DNA of 43,813 nt from CAKUIA01 sp044433115 (lineage in GTDB: Bacteria; Verrucomicrobiota; Verrucomicrobiia; Opitutales; Intestinicryptomonadaceae). Shown here in pieces: positions 27,918 through 36,756 of the stretch; position 1 is the stretch's first letter; every line of letters begins with the position of its first letter. The translations under genes and the position numbers were made by a program. The notes beneath the pieces were generated by a model. It saw only the letters and a program-made list of their open reading frames with translations, searched no databases and was not told the origin of the DNA. The DNA lies in NCBI GenBank assembly GCA_044433115.1, contig JAWXTY010000015.1, forward strand, positions 1 through 43,813. Direction: 5' to 3'.

Positions 27918-29420
27918 CTATTTAGAGTCTTTTGCTTTTGCTTCAGCCTTTGCTTTGGCTTTTGCTTCAGCTTCAGCTTTGGCTTTTGCTTTTCTAAAAG
28001 CGTCGGCTTTCATATTGTGCGAATAATCTATACGATTTTCGACGGGAACACCTTGCTCGTGCGAGCGAACTTTTGCCCCTACAATATTTGTGTCGCCGAG
28101 TTCTGCTCTGGCAATTTCTGCCTGTTTTAAAAGTCGTTCAACAACTTCAGGGTGCTCCTTTGCAACATTCTTAGTTTCAGAAATGTCATTATCTAAGTCG
28201 TAAAGCTCGATTTCCTTTATTTCTTCAATATGCTTTGCCCACCAACCCATATGATTTGGACTAGCCTCTCTTGGCAAAACTAACTTATACTGCTTATCCC
28301 TAATTGCAAATAGAGTTGTATAACCATAATAATAGAAATATTCGTGAGGAGACGCCTTCGTTTCGCCACTAGCAAAAGGCATAATATCCAAGCCATCTAT
28401 ATCTAAATCTTCTGGCAATTTAGCCCCTGCAAGCTTCGCAAAAGTTGGCAAAATGTCCATAGAAAATATCATCTCATTAGAGCTTTGCCCAGCTGGAATT
28501 TTGCCCTTAAATTCCATAATCATAGGTATCCTATGACCACCTTCCCAAGACTTTCCCTTAGACGACCTCAATGGATATGCACTGCCACAAGAGCCTCCCT
28601 TTTCAAAGGTAGGCGTAATCCAAGGTCCATTGTCCGACAAGAATACAATAAAGGTATTTTCATCTAAGCCCTCTTCTTTCAAGGTCTTACGAATTTCACC
28701 CATAGACCAATCCAACTCCATAACTACATCTGAATATAAATCTACGCCAGATTTGCCCTTAAACTTATCGCTTACACCCAAAGATACGTGAGGCATATTG
28801 TGCGACAAGAACAAGAAGAAAGGCTTATCCTTATTCTCCTTTATGAACTCGATAGATTTTTCAGTATATATAGTAGTAATTTGGTTCATCTTGTCTTGGT
28901 CTATTTGCTCCAAATTCTCCCTGCCCTCAGACAAATACACAGGGTTTTTCTCTGTAACGACAAGGCTTGTGCCATTGTGAGAAAGCGTGCCAAAAAAGGA
29001 GTCAAAACCTTGGTCGAGTGGGTGGTTCTTATCCTTATGCCCCAAGTGCCATTTTCCAACAAGGGCAGTTGTGTAGCCAGCTCCTTTGAGAATTTCTGCC
29101 AAAGTAAGCTCCTTTGAATGAAGTTCTGTATGTAGATATTTTTTATTCTTAGGCTCGCCTATACGTATAGGGTACGACGCTGTCATAAGCGACGCCCTGC
29201 TTGGACCACAAAAAGGAGCACCAACATAAGCTGAAGTATAATATATACCACTTTCAGCCATCTTATCTAAATTCGGCGTTTTTATATTCTTAGAATTAAA
29301 TATGCCTACGTCGTTATAGCCTAAATCGTCTACTAAAAAAATAATAAAATTTGGCTTCTTCTCAGCAAAGACACACTGCGACACAAAAATCGCTAAACAT
29401 AAAACTATAATCTTCTTCAT
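27918..29420 (-). CDS. Secreted formylglycine-dependent sulfatase
   Basis: Hydrolyses sulfate esters, probably of host or dietary glycans. From the chosen ATG (29420) the 500-residue protein has a signal peptide (MKKIIVLCLAIFVSQCVFA), metal-binding DD at 31-32 (FLVDDLGYND), and the modification motif CGPSR with Cys 71, the residue converted to formylglycine. Further sulfatase motifs are GKWHLGH and the late FLSDNGPW. The last ~25 residues are an Ala/Lys/Glu repeat. In-frame starts up to 29459 would add a polar leader before the signal peptide. No sulfatase-maturating enzyme is in the window. Substrate specificity is not readable. Confidence 0.93.
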   Translation of the reverse strand: MKKIIVLCLAIFVSQCVFAEKKPNFIIFLVDDLGYNDVGIFNSKNIKTPNLDKMAESGIYYTSAYVGAPFCGPSRASLMTASYPIRIGEPKNKKYLHTELHSKELTLAEILKGAGYTTALVGKWHLGHKDKNHPLDQGFDSFFGTLSHNGTSLVVTEKNPVYLSEGRENLEQIDQDKMNQITTIYTEKSIEFIKENKDKPFFLFLSHNMPHVSLGVSDKFKGKSGVDLYSDVVMELDWSMGEIRKTLKEEGLDENTFIVFLSDNGPWITPTFEKGGSCGSAYPLRSSKGKSWEGGHRIPMIMEFKGKIPAGQSSNEMIFSMDILPTFAKLAGAKLPEDLDIDGLDIMPFASGETKASPHEYFYYYGYTTLFAIRDKQYKLVLPREASPNHMGWWAKHIEEIKEIELYDLDNDISETKNVAKEHPEVVERLLKQAEIARAELGDTNIVGAKVRSHEQGVPVENRIDYSHNMKADAFRKAKAKAEAEAKAKAKAEAKAKDSK

Positions 29421-29470
29421 ATAAAAATCGACTATAGACATACTATACCTACAAGTCAATTAAAAAGTAT

Positions 29471-30175
29471 TTACAAAGATGAAATCGCCAAGTTTGCAAG
29501 GTGTATGCCAAAGGCTGCTGTAACTGATGGCGAGCTTCCTATGACTTTTCTTTGCCCTGCACTTGCAGACATTAAGTGGCTAGACTCGCTTGCCTGCTCG
29601 TCTGAAAATACGCATTGAAAAGTTTTGCCTTTTAAGTCTCGCTTTTTTAGTTGCTTACGCATTTTTGAGGCAAGGGGGCAATTTGTAGTTTTAAAAATAC
29701 TTGCAGTCTTTATCTTCGACAAATCTGTCCTTCTAGCAGCTCCCATTGAAGCTACAAATTTTATATCATTATTCAATGCAAATTCGGCAATATCGCACTT
29801 GGAACTCAAGGTATCAATAGCGTCTACAATCAAGTCGACCTTATCTAAAAAGAGTTCTGCTAAGTTGTCTTTATCTACAAAAGCATTCACGCAAGTAATT
29901 TTTGCAGAAGAATTTATATCCAAAACTCGCCCCTTTGCTATATCGCATTTATTCAAGCCTATAGTGCTTTCAAGGGCGTATAATTGTCTATTGATATTCG
30001 AAGCTTCCACCTTGTCGAAATCTATCAAAATTAAGTTTTCAACTCCAAATCTCGCCAAAATTTCCACAGTATAAGAGCCCACTGCCCCCAATCCAACTAC
30101 AGCAATTCTCGCCTTAGAAATCTTTTCTCTAAAACCCTCAGGATATAAAATATCTGTTCTTTCGTGCTTGTTCAT
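29471..30175 (-). CDS. tcdA: tRNA threonylcarbamoyladenosine dehydratase (ThiF/E1-like)
   Basis: ATP-dependent enzyme that cyclises t6A37 of tRNA to ct6A. The 234-residue protein has the ThiF-fold nucleotide motif VVGLGAVGSYTVEILAR (about 26-42), FDKVEASNINRQL, and VDAIDTLSSKCDI. TcdA-type features are SMGAARRTD and CVFSDEQ. It is slightly shorter than E. coli TcdA (268). Its start overlaps the tatD-like stop by 4 nt. A MoeB/ThiF role is possible but the SMGAARRTD part favours TcdA. Confidence 0.85.
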   Translation of the reverse strand: MNKHERTDILYPEGFREKISKARIAVVGLGAVGSYTVEILARFGVENLILIDFDKVEASNINRQLYALESTIGLNKCDIAKGRVLDINSSAKITCVNAFVDKDNLAELFLDKVDLIVDAIDTLSSKCDIAEFALNNDIKFVASMGAARRTDLSKIKTASIFKTTNCPLASKMRKQLKKRDLKGKTFQCVFSDEQASESSHLMSASAGQRKVIGSSPSVTAAFGIHLANLAISSL

Positions 30176-30840
30176 AATCTATAAAATCGCCTAAAATTTT
30201 CGTCTATCGCAACTTCTACATATTCCTTAGAAAGCCCCTTTAGCCTTGCAATCTCATTTATACAAAATTGCAAATCGCTCTCTTTTGGAAATAAATCTGT
30301 CTCTATCAAAATATTTTCTATGCTCAATTTATCTATTAGAGCCAATGCTTTTTTCACAGCAAAAGACTTCTTTGAAAAAGAAAAAAATGACTCCTTTAAA
30401 TATAATTTTCTATCAGGCAAAAAGTTTGCAAAATGGAAAAGTATATCTTTTGCCCTGCCCTCAAAATCCTCATCTAAAATATCTAAGGTGTCTTTGGTAG
30501 CCCCAACACTATGTATAGTAACAGGCAAAGAATATTTTTTAGCCAAGCCCAACTGTGCCTTAAATTTCTCTTTTTGAACTTCCTTTAAAGCTATATCTTG
30601 CTTTAAATAATCCAAGCCAATTTCGCCAAGAGCCTTTGCATTTTTCAAAAAAATCTCGAGATTTTCAAAGCTCTCATTTACATACCAAGGGTGCAAGCCA
30701 AAAGCTTTTAGTTCGCAATCAAAATCGTCTAAAAGCTTCCAATCTGCATAATTTACAGCATAGGCACAAAAGCCAAGCTTCGAGCTTAAAGGAAAATCCT
30801 CAAAGCACTCCCAGTGGCAATGGCAATGTGCGTCAGTCAT
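30172..30840 (-). CDS. TatD-family metal-dependent hydrolase
   Basis: 222-residue TIM-barrel hydrolase, short for the family (about 260). Metal-binding residues are visible: DAHCHCH at 3-9, the Glu in GEIGLD, His in TIHSVG, His in LFHFANF, and Asp in IETD. TatD proteins are DNases or related phosphoesterases; the substrate here is unknown. It lies directly between aroB (0 nt) and tcdA (overlap). Confidence 0.88.
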   Translation of the reverse strand: MTDAHCHCHWECFEDFPLSSKLGFCAYAVNYADWKLLDDFDCELKAFGLHPWYVNESFENLEIFLKNAKALGEIGLDYLKQDIALKEVQKEKFKAQLGLAKKYSLPVTIHSVGATKDTLDILDEDFEGRAKDILFHFANFLPDRKLYLKESFFSFSKKSFAVKKALALIDKLSIENILIETDLFPKESDLQFCINEIARLKGLSKEYVEVAIDENFRRFYRL

Positions 30841-31920
30841 CTATTTTGCTGAAGCAAAGGTATTTGCAATTAATTCCTCGTCTTGGCAATATGCTGTAAA
30901 AGAGTCGCCTATATCTCGCATAAGCACAAAACGCAAAGCAGAATTTATCGCCTTTTTATCCTTACGCATAGCAGAAATTAGAGCGTCAATTTCTATAGAA
31001 GAGTCTATCTTTAAGTTTAAATTATACTTATCTAAAAGCTTCAAAAGTTCCTCTTCATTTGCATTGTCAAAATAGCCCAAAGACTTCGACATACGCATAG
31101 CCAAAATCAAGCCTATAGCCACGCCCTCGCCGTGCAGATAAGTTCCATAGCCTGCACAATTTTCGACTGCGTGTCCGAAAGTATGCCCCAAGTTTAGCAA
31201 TGCTCTACCATTTTCCTTAGAGCGTTCAAATTCATCTGCACTAACAACTTCTGCTTTTATTGCACAACACTTGTGTATGATTTTTGACATTTCTGGCGAA
31301 GTTGCCAAAAGAGTTTCGCCCTCTAAAAGTTGGTAGTAAAATTCCTTATCACAAATCATTGCATACTTAATAACTTCAGCCATTCCAGCAGAAAATTCAC
31401 GTGGGGCTAAGGTCTCTAAAAAGCTAGTATCTATAAAAACTTTCTTAGGCTGATGAAATGCTCCAACGAGATTTTTGCCTGCCTTGATATTAATCCCAGT
31501 TTTGCCCCCAACAGATGAGTCTACCATAGAAAGTAGAGTCGTTGGCACTTGGTAAAAGTCTATACCACGCATATAAATACTTGCTACAAAGCCAACTAAG
31601 TCGCCTATAACGCCTCCGCCTATAGCGAACAACGCACCATTTCTATCCATAGAAAACTCTGCTAAGAGCTGGCATAAATCGGCAGCCATATTGAAGTTTT
31701 TAGTACCTTCGCCTGCAGGCAAAATAACAATTTCGCCAAAATCTGCAAAGGCACTCAATTTTTCCGACTGAGCCTTTTCTACATTTTCATCGCTTACAAA
31801 TACTATCTTTTTGCCTGCTTGAGCTAGTTCTTCAACAGTCTTTAAAGCTTCCTCGTAAGCCTTATTTGAGATTACTATATCGTATGATTTTTTTTCTAAA
31901 TTTACTCTTAAGTTTTCCAT
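30841..31920 (-). CDS. aroB: 3-dehydroquinate synthase
   Basis: Second step of the shikimate pathway, DAHP to 3-dehydroquinate, NAD+- and metal-dependent. The 359-residue protein has GGGVIGDLVGFVASIYMRG, the DSSVGGKTGIN signature and zinc ligands in AEVIKYAMICD and NLGHTFGHAVE. The start is 3 nt after the ftsY stop and it abuts tatD. Confidence 0.96.
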   Translation of the reverse strand: MENLRVNLEKKSYDIVISNKAYEEALKTVEELAQAGKKIVFVSDENVEKAQSEKLSAFADFGEIVILPAGEGTKNFNMAADLCQLLAEFSMDRNGALFAIGGGVIGDLVGFVASIYMRGIDFYQVPTTLLSMVDSSVGGKTGINIKAGKNLVGAFHQPKKVFIDTSFLETLAPREFSAGMAEVIKYAMICDKEFYYQLLEGETLLATSPEMSKIIHKCCAIKAEVVSADEFERSKENGRALLNLGHTFGHAVENCAGYGTYLHGEGVAIGLILAMRMSKSLGYFDNANEEELLKLLDKYNLNLKIDSSIEIDALISAMRKDKKAINSALRFVLMRDIGDSFTAYCQDEELIANTFASAK

Positions 31921-31923
31921 ATA

Positions 31924-32838
31924 CTATTCCAATCCAAACACGCCCTTAGCGTATGCTTCTACGTTAAATTTTTGTAAATCCTCCACAGCTTCGCCTAGTC
32001 CCACATAAAATATAGGCAACGCCAACTCCTTATATATACCAGCTAATGCACCCCCTCTGGAAGTCCCATCAAGCTTAGTAACTATAATACCATCTAAAGG
32101 AAATATCTTATTAAACGCCTTAGCTTGCTCTATGCTATTCGAGCCAAGTGAGCCGTCGGCAACCATTATGCTATAGTGAGGAGCATTTTCATCACACTTT
32201 GCAATAACTCGCCTAAACTTTTCAAGCTCCTTCATCAAATTTTCTTTATTGTGAAGTCTGCCAGCTGTGTCTAATATTAAATACTTTGCACCTCTAGCCT
32301 TTGCAGCTTGCCAAGCGTCGAAGGCAACGGCAGCTGAGTCTGCTCCGTGGTGGCTTTCGACTAATTCTATATTTAAACGCTCTGCCCAAAGTTTAATTTG
32401 CTCGTTTGCAGCTGCCCTAAAAGTGTCGCAAGCACCCATAATAACCTTACCATCTTTGCTCAACAAATTCGCAAGCTTAGCACAAGTAGTAGTCTTTCCT
32501 GAACCATTTACGCCAACAAGGCTAATAACTGTGGGCAAGTTTCCCCCCTTTGCTTCTATATTAGCTTGAGAGTCTTTCAAAATATCACAAAGGCAATCTA
32601 CCCCAATTTGAGCTGCTTGCTTACCTTGCAATTCTTTATTTTTAGAATACGCCTTTTTAATTTCAGAGACAATTTTTTCAGAAGTTTCATATCCAAAATC
32701 AGCCCCATACAAGCTCTCTTCAATAAGCTCAATATCTTTCGCATCTATCTTTTTTTCGAAAATAGAAGTTATGAGGCTCAACGCCCCCATTGTTGTCTTT
32801 TTGAGCGACTCTTTAAACTTTTTAAATATAGAAAACAT
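31924..32838 (-). CDS. ftsY: Signal recognition particle receptor FtsY
   Basis: SRP receptor GTPase for co-translational membrane targeting. The 304-residue protein consists of the N and G domains only: GVNGSGKTTTCAKLA (G1), DTFRAAA (G2 region), DTAGRLHNKENLMKEL (G3) and TKLDGTSRGG (G4/closing loop). The acidic A domain of E. coli FtsY is absent, as in many bacteria. Confidence 0.96.
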   Translation of the reverse strand: MFSIFKKFKESLKKTTMGALSLITSIFEKKIDAKDIELIEESLYGADFGYETSEKIVSEIKKAYSKNKELQGKQAAQIGVDCLCDILKDSQANIEAKGGNLPTVISLVGVNGSGKTTTCAKLANLLSKDGKVIMGACDTFRAAANEQIKLWAERLNIELVESHHGADSAAVAFDAWQAAKARGAKYLILDTAGRLHNKENLMKELEKFRRVIAKCDENAPHYSIMVADGSLGSNSIEQAKAFNKIFPLDGIIVTKLDGTSRGGALAGIYKELALPIFYVGLGEAVEDLQKFNVEAYAKGVFGLE

Positions 32839-32850
32839 CTCGCCTTTTAA

Positions 32851-33351
32851 TTAAATGTCTTTTTTATTAACGCTACGCAAAGGTCTATTTAACTTCAAAG
32901 AAAGATTGTCGAGCAAGCCATTTATAAACCTCTTAGACTCTTCACTTGAAAATTCCTTAGTCAAATTTATCGCCTCGTTTATAGTTACTACAGGAGGAAT
33001 ATCGTCTCTATAAAGTAATTCAAATACAGCTAAACGCAATATAGCCAACTCAACTTTTGCAATTCTATCAATGCTCCAGTTTTTCGCATTTTCTTCTATA
33101 GTATTATCAACACTTTCTGCATTAGTAAAAGCACCGACAACCAATTCTCTAGCAAAAGAAAAATAACCAGACTTTAAGCCCAACTCTTCTTCGTTTTTCA
33201 AGATAAATTCATTTAGAGTATTTTCAAAACTACCCTCAGGGTTCATATCTCTCATATAGATATATTGCATAGCAACACTTCTGTTTAAGTGTCTGCCCAT
33301 TCCACTCTTTGAATTTTGAATATCTGTTTTCTTTTCTTTATTTTCTGACAT
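32851..33351 (-). CDS. nusB: Transcription antitermination factor NusB
   Basis: All-helical RNA-binding protein that joins NusE in rRNA antitermination. The 166-residue protein has a polar N-terminal extension, then RSVAMQYIYMRD and the C-terminal signature LAVFELLYRDDIPPVVTINEAINLTKEFSSEESKRFINGLLD. It is 9 nt downstream of ribH, the common ribH-nusB pairing. Confidence 0.95.
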   Translation of the reverse strand: MSENKEKKTDIQNSKSGMGRHLNRSVAMQYIYMRDMNPEGSFENTLNEFILKNEEELGLKSGYFSFARELVVGAFTNAESVDNTIEENAKNWSIDRIAKVELAILRLAVFELLYRDDIPPVVTINEAINLTKEFSSEESKRFINGLLDNLSLKLNRPLRSVNKKDI

Positions 33352-33360
33352 ATCTAAACC

Positions 33361-33828
33361 TTATAAATTTTCCATCGTATGTGCCATATCTATAGCAACT
33401 TCTGCAAATTCAACACCCCTTGCGATAGAGCCTATAGTGCGAGCTTGAGCTCTTGCTAAATCTGGAGTAACAATCACGCCATTGATGATAGGTACACGCC
33501 TTTTTACTGCAATTTCTTGAAATGCAAAGGCAGTAGAACTTGCTATAGTTTCGTGGTGCATAGTGTCGCCTTGAATAACAACACCAAGTGCAATAATTGC
33601 GTCGTAATCGCCATTTTTAGCAAGCTCGCTTGCAACTACAGGCAACTCGTTTGCCCCTGCAACTCTCACTAATTTTACATTAGCTTCGTCTACAGAATTT
33701 TCAGCAAAAACCTTATTTACATCTGCAACCAAAGCGTCTACCAAACTTTCGTTATAACGAGAAGCCACAACTGCAAATTTATATTTGCTTGCATCAATTT
33801 TTTCTATACTAGCCTTATCTAAACTCAT
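33361..33828 (-). CDS. ribH: 6,7-dimethyl-8-ribityllumazine synthase
   Basis: Condenses 5-amino-6-ribitylaminouracil with 3,4-dihydroxy-2-butanone 4-phosphate. The 155-residue protein has the family motifs RYNESLVDAL, VAGANELPVVA and ALGVVIQGDTMHHE (catalytic His). It directly follows ribBA, which makes its second substrate. Confidence 0.96.
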   Translation of the reverse strand: MSLDKASIEKIDASKYKFAVVASRYNESLVDALVADVNKVFAENSVDEANVKLVRVAGANELPVVASELAKNGDYDAIIALGVVIQGDTMHHETIASSTAFAFQEIAVKRRVPIINGVIVTPDLARAQARTIGSIARGVEFAEVAIDMAHTMENL

Positions 33829-33839
33829 AAATATTCCTC

Positions 33840-34916
33840 TTAAATTTTCTCTTGTGATACTATTTCTATACCAAAACCATCTGGAGTGTAATGCACCCCT
33901 AAGTTACGAGTAAGTAGCTTAATCTTCTTTAGCCCCAACTCCTTTAAAATCTGCGAACCAAGCCCATATTCAATTTTATTAGGCAAAATAGGCTTTGCCC
34001 TTGCAATGTCTACGCCCCAATTATCCAAGCTTATGCAAACTAAAACTCCTCGCTTTTCGCTTGCAATCATTTCCATAGCTTTCGTAAATGACTCACTCAA
34101 ATTTCCAGAATTAACTTCATTAAATAATTCTGCAAAAATATTTTGAGCGTGTACTCTAACTAGCGTGCCATCTTCGCTCAAATCTCCCATACTTAGAGCA
34201 TAGTGGATTTTTGCGTCGCTCTTAGATTTAAAGCCAAAGAAGTCAAATTCGCCAAATTTTGTTTGAACTTTGCTCTCGAAAATTCTATCTAAAATTCTGT
34301 CGTGCTTAAGCCTATATTCAATAAGGCTCGCAACAGTAATCATCTTTAAATCGTGCTTTTGCTTAAAGGAAATTAAGTCCTTGACCCTCGACATAGTGCC
34401 ATCGTCGTTAGTAATCTCGCATATAACGCCAACTTCAGGCAAGTTTGCCAATCTACACAAATCGACTGCAGCTTCAGTATGCCCTGCTCTTTCGAGTACG
34501 CCACCAGCTCTCGACCTCAATGGGTTTAAATGCCCTGGGCTAACAAAGTCAGCAGCACTAGAATTTACATCGGCAATCAACTTAATAGTCCTAGCTCTAT
34601 CAGCAGAGCTAACACCTGTACTAATCCCCTCGGCTGCGTCTATAGTTACAGTAAAAGCAGTTCCTTTTTTGTCTCTATTTACCTTTACCATATCTTCTAC
34701 GCCTATAGAAGAAAGCTTCGCACTAGTTGTAGGAATACAAATTAAGCCTCTGCAATTTTTAATCATAAAATTAACAGTAGCTGGCGTAATTTTGTCGGCA
34801 GCCATAATTATATCGCCTTCGTTTTCCCTATCTTCATCGTCAGTAACGATAATCATCTTGCCTTCGGCGATGTCCTTAATTGCGTCTTCTACGCTGTCAA
34901 AAATTGAGTCTTTCAT
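33840..34916 (-). CDS. ribB: RibBA-type protein: active DHBP synthase with degenerate GTP cyclohydrolase II domain
   Basis: 358 residues. The N-terminal RibB domain (about 1-205) keeps DDEDRENEGDIIMAA, GHTEAAVDL and the ribulose-5-phosphate loop residues, so it should make 3,4-dihydroxy-2-butanone 4-phosphate. The C-terminal part (about 230-358) aligns with GTP cyclohydrolase II (KIEYGLGSQILKELGLKKIKLLT), but the zinc-binding C...CxC is gone: at about 253-266 it reads VRVHAQNIFAELFN. That domain is unlikely to open GTP. A separate RibA would then be needed and is not in the window. It overlaps rluB by 1 nt. I see no FMN riboswitch upstream. Confidence 0.92.
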   Translation of the reverse strand: MKDSIFDSVEDAIKDIAEGKMIIVTDDEDRENEGDIIMAADKITPATVNFMIKNCRGLICIPTTSAKLSSIGVEDMVKVNRDKKGTAFTVTIDAAEGISTGVSSADRARTIKLIADVNSSAADFVSPGHLNPLRSRAGGVLERAGHTEAAVDLCRLANLPEVGVICEITNDDGTMSRVKDLISFKQKHDLKMITVASLIEYRLKHDRILDRIFESKVQTKFGEFDFFGFKSKSDAKIHYALSMGDLSEDGTLVRVHAQNIFAELFNEVNSGNLSESFTKAMEMIASEKRGVLVCISLDNWGVDIARAKPILPNKIEYGLGSQILKELGLKKIKLLTRNLGVHYTPDGFGIEIVSQEKI

Positions 34917-35644
34917 TATTGTGGTCTAGTCAACTTTTTAATATCTACTTGCCCTAATCTCTTATATTGCCCCTCAGGGATATTTCTCAATCTATAAGTA
35001 CCTATTTGGAAGCGTTTAAGCTCTTTAACAAAGTAGCCAACAACTTCAAACATACGCCTAATTTCTCTCTTTCTGCCTTGGTGTAGCCAAATTTCTAAGC
35101 GAGCAGTAGGGGCTTGATCGTCGCTACTTGGGCGTAGAGGTATAATTTTTGTAGCCTTTAGCTTTTCGCCTTCGCACATAACTCCACGCTCTAGCACAGA
35201 GATTAACTTTTCGTCTAAAACCCTATTAAGCGTAACATTATACTTTTTCATAACAGAAAAAGATGGGTGCATAACCCTATTAGCCAAGTCGCCATCGTTC
35301 GTTAAAATCAATAGACCCTTAGAATTTTTGTCTAATCTACCACAGCAAAACAAGCTCATCTTGTTATAAGGCATAGGCAACAAGTCGAATACAGTCTGTG
35401 CGTGAAAAGGGTCGCTATTACTACATAAGTAGCCCTTAGGTTTATTAAACGCCAAGACAACTTTTTCGTCGTCTGAAAGGAAAATCTTCTTGCCAGATAC
35501 AGTAACCGTATCGTTCTTTTCATCTACGTCTTGCCCAATTTCAGCAAGCACTCCATTTACACGAACCAAGCCATCTAAAATTCTATTTTCTGCTTCTCTT
35601 CGAGAGCAAACTCCACATTGGGATATGTATTTTTGTATTCTCAT
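34916..35644 (-). CDS. rluB: Ribosomal large-subunit pseudouridine synthase, RsuA/RluB family
   Basis: 242 residues: an N-terminal S4 RNA-binding domain (MRIQKYISQCGVCSRREAE) and a pseudouridine synthase domain with catalytic Asp in GRLDKNSKGLLILTNDGDLA. RluB, RluE/F and RsuA are close relatives; the S4 domain and chromosomal position favour a RluB-type enzyme acting on 23S rRNA, but target assignment is inference. First gene of the rluB-ribBA-ribH-nusB-ftsY-aroB-tatD-tcdA run. Confidence 0.85.
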   Translation of the reverse strand: MRIQKYISQCGVCSRREAENRILDGLVRVNGVLAEIGQDVDEKNDTVTVSGKKIFLSDDEKVVLAFNKPKGYLCSNSDPFHAQTVFDLLPMPYNKMSLFCCGRLDKNSKGLLILTNDGDLANRVMHPSFSVMKKYNVTLNRVLDEKLISVLERGVMCEGEKLKATKIIPLRPSSDDQAPTARLEIWLHQGRKREIRRMFEVVGYFVKELKRFQIGTYRLRNIPEGQYKRLGQVDIKKLTRPQ

Positions 35645-35674
35645 AATTATCTACTTACTATTATCTACTTATTA

Positions 35675-35698
35675 TTAAGGGGAGTTCTAAAAATTTTG
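35675..35698 (+). repeat. Solitary end fragment of the E1/E2 element family
   Basis: TTAAGGGGAGTTCTAAAAAT matches the left terminal repeat of E1/E2, but no partner end is visible nearby. It sits between the divergent starts of rluB and the transporter at 35753. The preceding tract repeats TATCTACTTA twice. Confidence 0.6.
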
Positions 35699-35752
35699 CA
35701 ATAATAAAAAAAAGCTTGAGAATTATAAAAATTAAGAAATTATCTATTTACT

Positions 35753-36748
35753 GTGAAATATTTAAACAATTTATACAAAAGCCTAAGCAAATTTGGCATA
35801 GACTACTTTATCATAGCCCTGCTTCTCGCTATAACTTGTGCCTTCTTCGCCCCAGATTTAGGACGAAGCAAAGAGGGCTTATCCCTATCTCAAGTGTCTA
35901 ATTATCTACTAGTTCTGATATTTTTCTTCTATGGGCTTAAACTAGATATAAGCACTATCAAAAAAAGTCTATCAAACTTCAAGCTTCATTTACTAGTACA
36001 AATTTCCACTTTCATAATCTTCCCCGCCCTATTTTTTATATACAAATATTTATTCGGAAATTTTTATAGCGAAAGCCTAGAAATTGGCATTCTATTCCTA
36101 TGTGCATTGCCCTCCACTGTCTCCTCTTCTGTAGTAATGGTATCAATCGCTAAGGGCAATATCCCTGCTGCAATCTTCAACGCAAGCATATCAGGTATAC
36201 TCGGAGTCCTCCTCACTCCCCTAATTCTTAGCCTCAGCGTCGAAGCAAAACAAGACCTATCCGAACTCCTAAACATATTCATCTCCCTAATCTTTCAAAT
36301 AATCCTACCTGTAATTTTAGGCGTATCCCTAAATAAATACCTCTTCAACTTCGCAAAAAAACACTCCACCTTCTTCAAACTCTACGACCAATGCGTCATT
36401 GTTATGATTGTCTACTCCTCTTTTTGCGACTCATTCTATATGGATATGTTCGCCGAAATCTCCCTCACAACCCTACTATCTCTAATAATAACCCTACTCC
36501 TCCTCCTCTTCACTGTCTACTACATAATTAAACTCATAGCAAGACTCTTGCATTTCTCAAAACAAGACACAATAACCGCCACTTTTTGTGGCTCAAAAAA
36601 ATCCCTAGCACACGGCGTCGTTATGTCTAAAGTAATCGCAAGCTCACCAGCACTAATCGCAACTATGCTCCTACCAATTATGATCTTCCACGCCCTACAA
36701 CTTATCGTAATCTCCATCATCGCCAAAAAAATCGGCAGAGAGGGATAA
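35753..36748 (+). CDS. SBF-like (bile acid:sodium symporter family, YfeH-type) transporter
   Basis: 331-residue inner-membrane protein with about nine to ten TM helices. Family features are the conserved FFYGLKLD segment after TM2, the unwound-helix motif LCALPSTVSSSVVMVSIAKGN, and TFCGSKKSLAHGV near the C-terminus; these fit the YfeH/SBF-like branch of the BASS family. Substrate is unknown. The start is a GTG without a strong ribosome site. The gene ends 9 nt before the first stem of element B. Its codon use is rich in C-ending codons (CTC, ATC, TCC), like the metallo-hydrolase at 7627, the other gene upstream of such an element. Confidence 0.87.
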   Translation: MKYLNNLYKSLSKFGIDYFIIALLLAITCAFFAPDLGRSKEGLSLSQVSNYLLVLIFFFYGLKLDISTIKKSLSNFKLHLLVQISTFIIFPALFFIYKYLFGNFYSESLEIGILFLCALPSTVSSSVVMVSIAKGNIPAAIFNASISGILGVLLTPLILSLSVEAKQDLSELLNIFISLIFQIILPVILGVSLNKYLFNFAKKHSTFFKLYDQCVIVMIVYSSFCDSFYMDMFAEISLTTLLSLIITLLLLLFTVYYIIKLIARLLHFSKQDTITATFCGSKKSLAHGVVMSKVIASSPALIATMLLPIMIFHALQLIVISIIAKKIGREG

Positions 36749-36756
36749 GATTTAGA

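Noticed and set aside
35645..35752. FMN riboswitch upstream of rluB-ribBA
   Set aside because: The gap is about 100 nt, AT-rich and holds an E-family fragment; none of the conserved RFN stems is visible.
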